Shown: piece after piece, positions 57,780 through 64,000 of the stretch | Numbering within the stretch: position 1 is the first letter of the stretch | Layout of the letters: the number at the start of each line of letters is the position of its first letter | Origin: Bursaphelenchus xylophilus | Taxonomy: Eukaryota > Nematoda > Chromadorea > Rhabditida > Aphelenchoididae | Length of the DNA: 64,000 nucleotides | Direction: 5' to 3' | NCBI GenBank assembly: GCA_904066235.2 | Contig: CAJFCV020000003.1 | Location: 12,338,001-12,402,000 of the forward strand | Position numbers and translations under genes: made by a program | The notes under the pieces: model-generated | Told to the model about the DNA's origin: nothing | Databases searched by the model: none | What the model saw: the letters and a program-made list of their open reading frames with translations, nothing else

Positions 57780-58450
57780 GGGTCAGCAAACATCCTGAAT
57801 AGCCTAATAAAAGGCTTTTTTTATCTTGTACCTTCAAAAAATTGATTTTTAATTGAAAATTTGCACTTTTTCGCGATTTTTGGCCAAATTTTGTGCAATT
57901 TTGGTAAAATACGTGGTTTTCAGGGTCCATAGCACTTTTATCGACAACATTTAGGCTTCGGATTACGGTAGATCCTAAAAAAATTTGGACTTTACCTTGA
58001 ATCCTTTAAAAAAAACAAAGAAAAATTCAATTTTTTGATGATTTTTTGGACTTTCAAAAAAATAGTTGATGTTTTGACCTTTATCTTCTTTCTACTGTAA
58101 TTTCCGGTCCCCCAACCATTCCTAAGCACCTCTTTGTGCGCCAAAACCGAACCAATTCGACATTTTCGGAGCAATTTTTTCATCCCCCCCTTGAGATGTC
58201 CATTCTAATCCCATGCCCTAAGGCTTCGGAATGAAGAACGGGGAATGTTCTGATATGGCAGCGCACTTTTATTTTCCGGTCGGCCACGTCAGTTTTCATG
58301 TTTTAATTTCTCGCTCTCTCCCCACTATGAATAATATAAGACGTTCGGAGCGCGTTCGTGGTGTGTACATGATTTACATACGCGCCCTTTTTGATGTTCT
58401 TGTTTGACACTTGACTTCGTTCCGATGTTCCATCGCGGCACGTGCTTTTA
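57780..58450. other. Unique interval, no gene recognised
   Basis: AT-rich left half; GC-richer right half (58190-58450) without a supported exon. Confidence 0.35.
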
Positions 58451-58464
58451 GGCAATGAGTTTTT

Positions 58465-59215
58465 GAGGTTGCACGGTGCAATTTAAAATCTAGAGGATTT
58501 TGCACGGTGCGGCGGGAAAATCTTGATTTTTCATAGTCTAAGCGACAATTTTAAGGAATGTAAAGTGTCTTAAAAAATTTTTATGTCTTTACTTCTATCG
58601 TAGATTTCATTTTTTACAGGTTTTTCCAGTGCACTATGCGAAAAATATGTTTTTATTTTTTGCACGGTGCGGCGGAAAAATCTTGATTTTTCAGGATGCA
58701 TGGGACAATTTTGAAGAATACAAAGTGTCTATAATTTTTTTAAGTGTTCACTTTTACTACAGACATCATTTTTTTACGAAATTTTTTATTGCACGGTGCG
58801 AAAAATTATTTTGAATTTCTTGCACCGTGCGGAGGAAAAAATGTTGATTTTTCATGATTCAAGCAAATATTTTGAGGAATGTAAAGGGTCTTGAAAAATC
58901 TTTAAGTCTTTACTTCTACCGTAGATAGCATTTTTTTGCAAAATTTTTCCTTGCACTGTGCGAAAAACATTTTTTAATTTTTGCACAGTGCAAGAGAAAG
59001 TTTTGAAAATTTTGCACCGTGCGGCGGAAAAATCTAGATTTTTCACGATGCAAGCGACAATTTTGAGGACTTTGAATTATCCTAGACTTTTTTTGAGCTT
59101 TTATTTCTCCCGTAGACACATTTTTTACAATTTTTTCCACCGCACGGTGCGAAAAAATTTCTTAATTTTTTGCACAGTGCGGAGTTCAAAACTCAAAATC
59201 TTGCACGGTGCAAAC
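58465..59215. repeat. About 160-bp tandem repeat with palindromes
   Basis: GCAC(G/C)GTGCGG(C/A)GG followed by AAAAATCTTGATTTTTCA recurs at 58502, 58662, 58822 and, after an insertion, 59014. CpG-containing palindromes (GCACGGTGC, GCACCGTGC) dominate here, unlike most arrays. Confidence 0.85.
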
Positions 59216-59252
59216 AAGCCGAGCAAAAATTTCGAAAATTTTTCCAGAACTT

Positions 59253-59465
59253 TGAACGCTTTGTCCAATGTTCCTCTGCACGAAGCGACAGTTCTCCCAA
59301 TGTGTTCGGATTTCCCCCGTTTGCGGCCGGAAAGCGGCCCGACGAGCCCCCCAAAAGAAATTCTCTCTCCAAACGCGGATTTGGCCCAGTGTTTCTCGGG
59401 GCCCGAGGGCGACACACACTGCGGTGTGTGTGTGCTGCGGGACGCCCGGTCTCGAGGCATATAAT
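59253..59465 (+). other. Exon-like island after TTTTTCCAG, uncertain
   Basis: A strong acceptor (TTTTTCCAG ending at about 59248) opens into a GC-rich stretch with an open frame reading FERFVQCSSARSDSSPNVFG and then KRPDEPPKRNSLSKRGFG, with two basic/Ser motifs of the sort kinases use. Another + frame and the minus strand are open too. It does not follow exon 6 in phase (a TGA would result), so if real it belongs to a later exon or another gene. Confidence 0.25.
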
Positions 59466-59469
59466 GTGC

Positions 59470-60765
59470 TTGCTCGTTTCTTTTTTTCCTTCCGCTGTGA
59501 ACGCCAAGGGGGGGGGCGATGGAGCGAGAATTTGAGAAAATTTTCTCTTCGTCTCCTGTTTTTCCTCCTTGGCCTTCGGGGCAAGTTCGGACCGAACGTT
59601 TCGGGCGGATGAAAGGAAAAGTTTTTAATGCGCGGCGTCGAATTTCGAGGGCTTGACATTGGAGACGCTGCAACGCGGTTCCGCTCTTCGAATTCGTTGC
59701 AGAACATGATGCAATGTCTCAAGAGGGTCTTCGAGTTATGTATTGTGGTCTTTAAGCTTCAATGAAATTAGAGATTTCCATGAAATAACAATTTCGTTTT
59801 ACATTAGCCATAAATTTGATGGGGTTCGGAGATTGCCAATTTTAAGTGGTTGTTGTTGGTGTAGCTGGCGGGCAATTGAACCTAGTTAGTTTTTGAAGGC
59901 TTGTCAACATACTATGAAAGTTTTTTCTGTCTGGAAGATTTTGTTTTATCAAAAAATAAGACTTTATATTATCTTATCCATCAAACTAATGTCCGGCAAA
60001 GATTTGTCGGTTTTGAGGTTTCTTCATAGAATGCCCTGCGGGAAAATAGTTTTGAAATGTAGCTAATTCCTCAATAGTTATAATTTTACAATGATTTATT
60101 GAAAGTATTGTACACTTTTTTCATTTACAGAACTTTTATCTTACCTTTCCCATCTATCTAGCCTCAATTTAAATTTTATTCTTTTTCTATGACCTGTTAC
60201 ATCTGTCATTTCCTCATACCATCTCAAAAGCTTGTTTCTGCTCTTATCTGTCAGCTAAACACTTAGTCATGTCACAGTTTGGCCATATCTTTATATTGCG
60301 ACCCCATAAAGCCCGGTTATAACCGGATGCAAAAACCAGTTGTTTTGGCCCAAATCGAATGAAAATACAAGGGCCGGAAGAGCTCAAGCACCTGGCCAAT
60401 TGGTTTTCTATCCGACTCGTCATATGCCCTGAGGGGAAATAAAATGTTTTAAGGGAGTTTCCTCTTTTTTTTTTGATTTTTTTGAGTTTACAGGGGATTT
60501 TTCACTTTTTTCCCTTTGATAGTAATCTAATAAATGCAGCTGCCTACAGACTGTTTTTTAGGCATTCAAAACAACAGTTACGCCCTCGCAACCTATTCAG
60601 ATTGAAAATTCGCAATAAATATCAAATCATCGAAAACGTGGGAATGGGTAATTGGCAGGAATGTGTGAAAATAAAATATCAAGTGTTTAGCCAGTCTTCA
60701 AGTCTACACTAAATGTTTTTTGAATTTTTAAATGCATTTGTAAGCATTTTTGATTAATTTGGAGA
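59470..60765. other. Interval without a recognisable gene
   Basis: GC-rich up to about 59700 (including a G8 run at 59510), then AT-rich. No array or transposon end. Confidence 0.35.
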
Positions 60766-60769
60766 CATT

Positions 60770-61290
60770 GCACAGTGCAATGATCACTTCAGGCTATTGC
60801 ACGGGGCAGAAGCTACATTTCTTGCGCAGTATCCGAAGAAAACACTTGATTACACCTCGCCAAGGATATTTTATCGCAGAGTGCAAGAATTTGTCGCTTG
60901 CGCACAGTGCAATATCAGTCTGTCGGGAAAAAAACGGCGGATCGTCGCAGCGAAATGTCTCGCCTCGCCGCTATCGCGCACCAAATCCCAAGTCGCGGCT
61001 TGCAGTCGCAAAGCGATGATGAGCGACTCCGAGGCGCGACGATCCGCCGTTTTTTTCCCGACAGACCGATAGTCCAAATTGTTTTTTGCACAGTGCAGCG
61101 GGAAGATTTGGCCGCACAGTGCGGAAGGCTAGATGTATCGCACTGTGCGTTTTCTGACATAGTGTACTGACATATATTTTTACATCTGCACCGTTTTTAC
61201 AGTAAAAAACGCTTTCCGCACGGTGCAATTCTCTTACAAAAGTTCGCACGGTGCAATAAACCCGACAAACTACTGCACAGTGCAGCCCCA
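60770..61290. repeat. GCAC-N-GTGC palindromes around a family B MITE
   Basis: About ten sites, some decayed (GCACGGGGC). The family B element at 60915-61069 sits between the palindromes at 60903 and 61088. Confidence 0.8.
60915..61069. mobile_element. Family B MITE inserted into a palindrome array
   Basis: TA at 60913-60914 and 61070-61071, left end TCAGTCTGTCGGGAAAAAAA, right end TTTTTTCCCGACAGACCGA. The interior is nearly identical to that at 8380-8518. Confidence 0.9.
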
Positions 61291-61299
61291 ACCCCACAG

Positions 61300-62840
61300 T
61301 TTTTTCGACATTTTTGGGCTTTCCGTAGGTGTGAGTATCACAAATATAGTTTATTGACGTCGCTTTGCGTTGTTTCGGTTACGTATTTGCTCCCACGGGG
61401 GCTAAAATTGTAAAATTTTCTCATCGGTTGTAATTGGAACTCTCTTAATTGGAAACTGTAAGTTCTCCGCAAAAAGTGTGTTTCTGAAATTCGAAGAAAG
61501 ATATCGTAGTTTAATCTTCATCTACAAAAACGAGTTTACGAAAAAATCGCCTTGTTTGCCGCTACAATAAAATGATTTTTGCCCTCAGGCGATGTTTTCA
61601 ATTTTTCGACGACAAATGTCAGCGTTGTTCGTGGCACCAAGTTTTGATGATTTCACTCACTTTTTCGCCGCATTTTGCGACAAATCCCCTCCTCCGCACT
61701 GTGCAATGACAAAGAATATCCTCCGCACAGTGCAGCCTTCTAATCGTCTTGTCGGCTTGCTCTACCATCCAAAAATTTTTACAACTTGCCGCAGACGCCG
61801 AAAATAGAATTTTTATTCTTCTTGAGTCCTCGAAATCGCGAGATAAACCCGAACTAATCATCCGCTAATTAGCCAAATGTTCTGCTTCTGGAATTATCGG
61901 CTCAAGGCGGGCTTAAATATCTTGGTATGGGCATGCCTGAGAGATTTGGTGGGCATATTTCATTTTGTGAACATAGTTGTTATGCCTTTAGATAGCTACT
62001 ATCGCGCTGGAAACGCTTAGAAATACTGTTTAAAATTTTCGGATTTTTCTGGGTTGAGGCTTTTCAGAGTGATGTTACAGTACCCGCAGTGACTCTAGGG
62101 CTTTAAATTTTTCACTGAAATTTCTGCATAGAGTCTAGTTAGTCGCTATATATCGATTTTTGACGTCAGCTCCCAACTGCATAGGATTAAACGCCATAAA
62201 ACCTGCAATCTTTTTGTTTTCAACTTTTTGTAGGTCTTCACATTGCACAGTGCAAAAATAGTACTTCCACTCGCTGTAATTCTTCAAAATTTCGAGTGTA
62301 GAACTGCCATAGTATCTACTTTTAGATACCACAATTGATTTTTAATTTTGTCCCCTCAGGGCATGAAAAATGAGCGACCTAGGAAAAGTCATCGGTTTTC
62401 GCCCAAATTTTTTTCTTTTTAATTTCCAATTGTCGCGCTGTTATAAACACCCAAAATCCGCCGTTAGCAATGACGCTAGGCAACCCTAATTCCCCCCAAT
62501 TACCTCCAACTCCCCATGCACACGCCACCACACATATTAAACTACCTCTTTGCCCCCATCTACCGGTCGCATTTCCGCTCTCAATTATCATTTTTTTTCG
62601 GCCCACGCTCCTGACGTCGACCTCACGCTCGATTTGAAATTCCCTCTCAACGAATTTCGGAAGCCCCAAAACTTTCATCCTCGAATTTTAATATTCCTTT
62701 GCTTCCGTGGACTGGGAGGGATACGCCGCGTTTTGGGCTTAAAAATAAGGAAGTGAAAATGAGCCGGACTTTTTTTTTAATCGCACTGTCTGGAATGTGT
62801 TTGGGGAGAAAATTTGAAAAGAGAATTTCATTTTCTGTTG
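61300..62840. other. Interval without a recognisable gene
   Basis: Three isolated palindromes (61697, 61727 and 62244) but no array, transposon or exon chain. Confidence 0.4.
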
Positions 62841-62849
62841 TTGGAAATT

Positions 62850-63315
62850 TTGCACAGTGCGGTGGGTTTTGAAGATTTTTGGATTTGCACTGTGCAATTG
62901 AATTTTTTTTGACTGCACAGTGCAGTAGAATTTCTTGCACTGTGCAGTTGATTTTTTTGACTGCACAGTGCGAACTTTTCCGAATTTTTTTGCACAGTGC
63001 GACAAACTCAACTATTGCACAGTGCAATAAATTTTTTTGCACAGTGCAAAAAAACAAAGTTGAAAACTGCACAGTGCAGTAAATTTTCTTGCACTGTGCA
63101 GTTGATTTTTTTTGACTGCACAGTGCATTAAGATTTTTGTCGCGCGATGCGAACATTTTTTTTTTGCACTGTGCGGTAAAAAATGATTTTCTGCACGGTG
63201 CAGTCAAACTGCTTCGACTGCACAGTGCGGTAAATTTCTTTGGCACAGTGCGAACTTTTCCGAAATTTTTCGCACAGTGCGGTAAAAAATGATTTTCTGC
63301 ACCGTGCGAAAATAA
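62850..63315. repeat. GCAC-N-GTGC palindrome array
   Basis: About 20 sites, many flanked as TGACTGCAC and GTGCAGTNAA, i.e. with longer symmetrical flanks than elsewhere. Confidence 0.87.
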
Positions 63316-63319
63316 AAAA

Positions 63320-63770
63320 AAAATTTTCGCCCTGTACTCCAGCTCCCAGAACGCTTTCCCAACCCTCCCAAAATAGCAAATGCATACCAAATAAGAAGCG
63401 ATGAATATCCCGTCTAAATTTGCATATTCCATTCGAATTCTCGATTTGCATGACGCCAAAAGGTGTCAATTTTCTTTGCGTCGGGGGTCGGATTACATTT
63501 ATCGGGAAACTCGCTTGTTTTTGTACCATAAAGAGAAGAAAGAAAAGGACGGGGGCGTCGAAAATTCATTCTATTTTGGTGAAGAATCTTTTGGTCAAGG
63601 GGCACTCCTTGATTTCCATATTAAGAATACGATTTCTCCGCTATCTGAGCGGTCTTTTATTTCTTTTACAACCGTGTTATCAGACCAGGACGTTTGCCTA
63701 CACTCAAATTCATATCAATTTAGACCTCAGACCAGAGGAAATTAAAGGTTTTATTGATAAAATTTTTTGA
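63320..63770. other. Array-free interval, no gene recognised
   Basis: Two + frames of about 115 codons overlap (63401-63745 and 63420-63770). Neither has a known motif, so coding is undecided. Confidence 0.3.
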
Positions 63771-63774
63771 TTTT

Positions 63775-64000
63775 TTGCACTGTGCAAAATTTTTTTGATT
63801 GCACTGTGCAAAAAATTTTTTTACTGCACAGTGCAATTTTTTTCACTGCACTGTGCAAAAAATTTTTCTAACCGCACCGTGCAAAATTCTTTCTCACTGC
63901 ACTGTGCGAGAAATTTTTTGAATGCACGGTGCAAAAAATTTTTGGCTGCACTGTGCAAAAAATTTTTTTCTGCACTGTGCGAAACTTTTTTTGAGATTGC
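63775..64000. repeat. GCAC-N-GTGC palindrome array, runs off the window
   Basis: Nine sites at 20-30 bp spacing with linkers AAAAAATTTTT-type; continues past the end. Confidence 0.87.

Noticed and set aside
59125..59722. 182- and 178-codon minus-strand frames
   Set aside because: Open only because the segment is GC-rich; composition (Arg/Pro-rich) is typical of the non-coding strand of GC-rich DNA, and no splice or start support was seen.

Overview
This window looks like eukaryotic nuclear DNA, most likely from a nematode. It is AT-rich and gene-poor. The only convincing gene has short exons with nematode-type splice sites (acceptors ending TTTTCAG or TTTCTAG, donors GTGAGT or GTAAGT). The mobile elements have TA, TTAA, 8-bp or 5-bp target duplications, as eukaryotic DNA transposons and LTR elements do. 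Nothing bacterial was seen: no operons, no Shine-Dalgarno sites, no CRISPR array. I did not recognise a tRNA, rRNA or spliced-leader gene. The species cannot be named from sequence alone.

Layout. 1-25 kb is a transposon graveyard: a piggyBac-type foldback element (148-1384), several MITE families I label A to G here (many nested), a solo LTR (13881-14061), a decayed Tc1/Tc3-like element (19810-21371), a long GA microsatellite (21685-21818) and a decayed mariner (22290-23539). 26-50 kb is dominated by arrays of one short odd-length palindrome, YGCAC-N-GTGCR, scattered every 15-60 bp and in places built into tandem repeats with units of about 98, 120, 160 or 190 bp. A CACTA-type element (30077-31426) and a second, internally deleted mariner (48738-49634) are inserted here. 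50.5-55.1 kb holds a six-exon gene of unknown function on the + strand whose exon phases agree from exon to exon. The same palindromes have spread into its introns. 55-64 kb returns to arrays and MITEs, with two exon-like islands (57.55-57.72 and 59.25-59.46 kb) that could not be joined to the gene.

Most striking feature. The palindrome occurs, by eye, several hundred times across the window. Part of it travels inside a transposon family (family D) whose inverted ends resemble TATTAG-N-TTTTCATAAAGTG. The bases that vary (first, central, last) are those that become CpG in the form CGCACCGTGCG, so most variants could arise by CpG transitions. Function is unknown; a protein-binding array, a transposase-binding subterminal repeat, or a purely selfish repeat are all open. 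Most long open reading frames in the window are by-products of these arrays, not genes.
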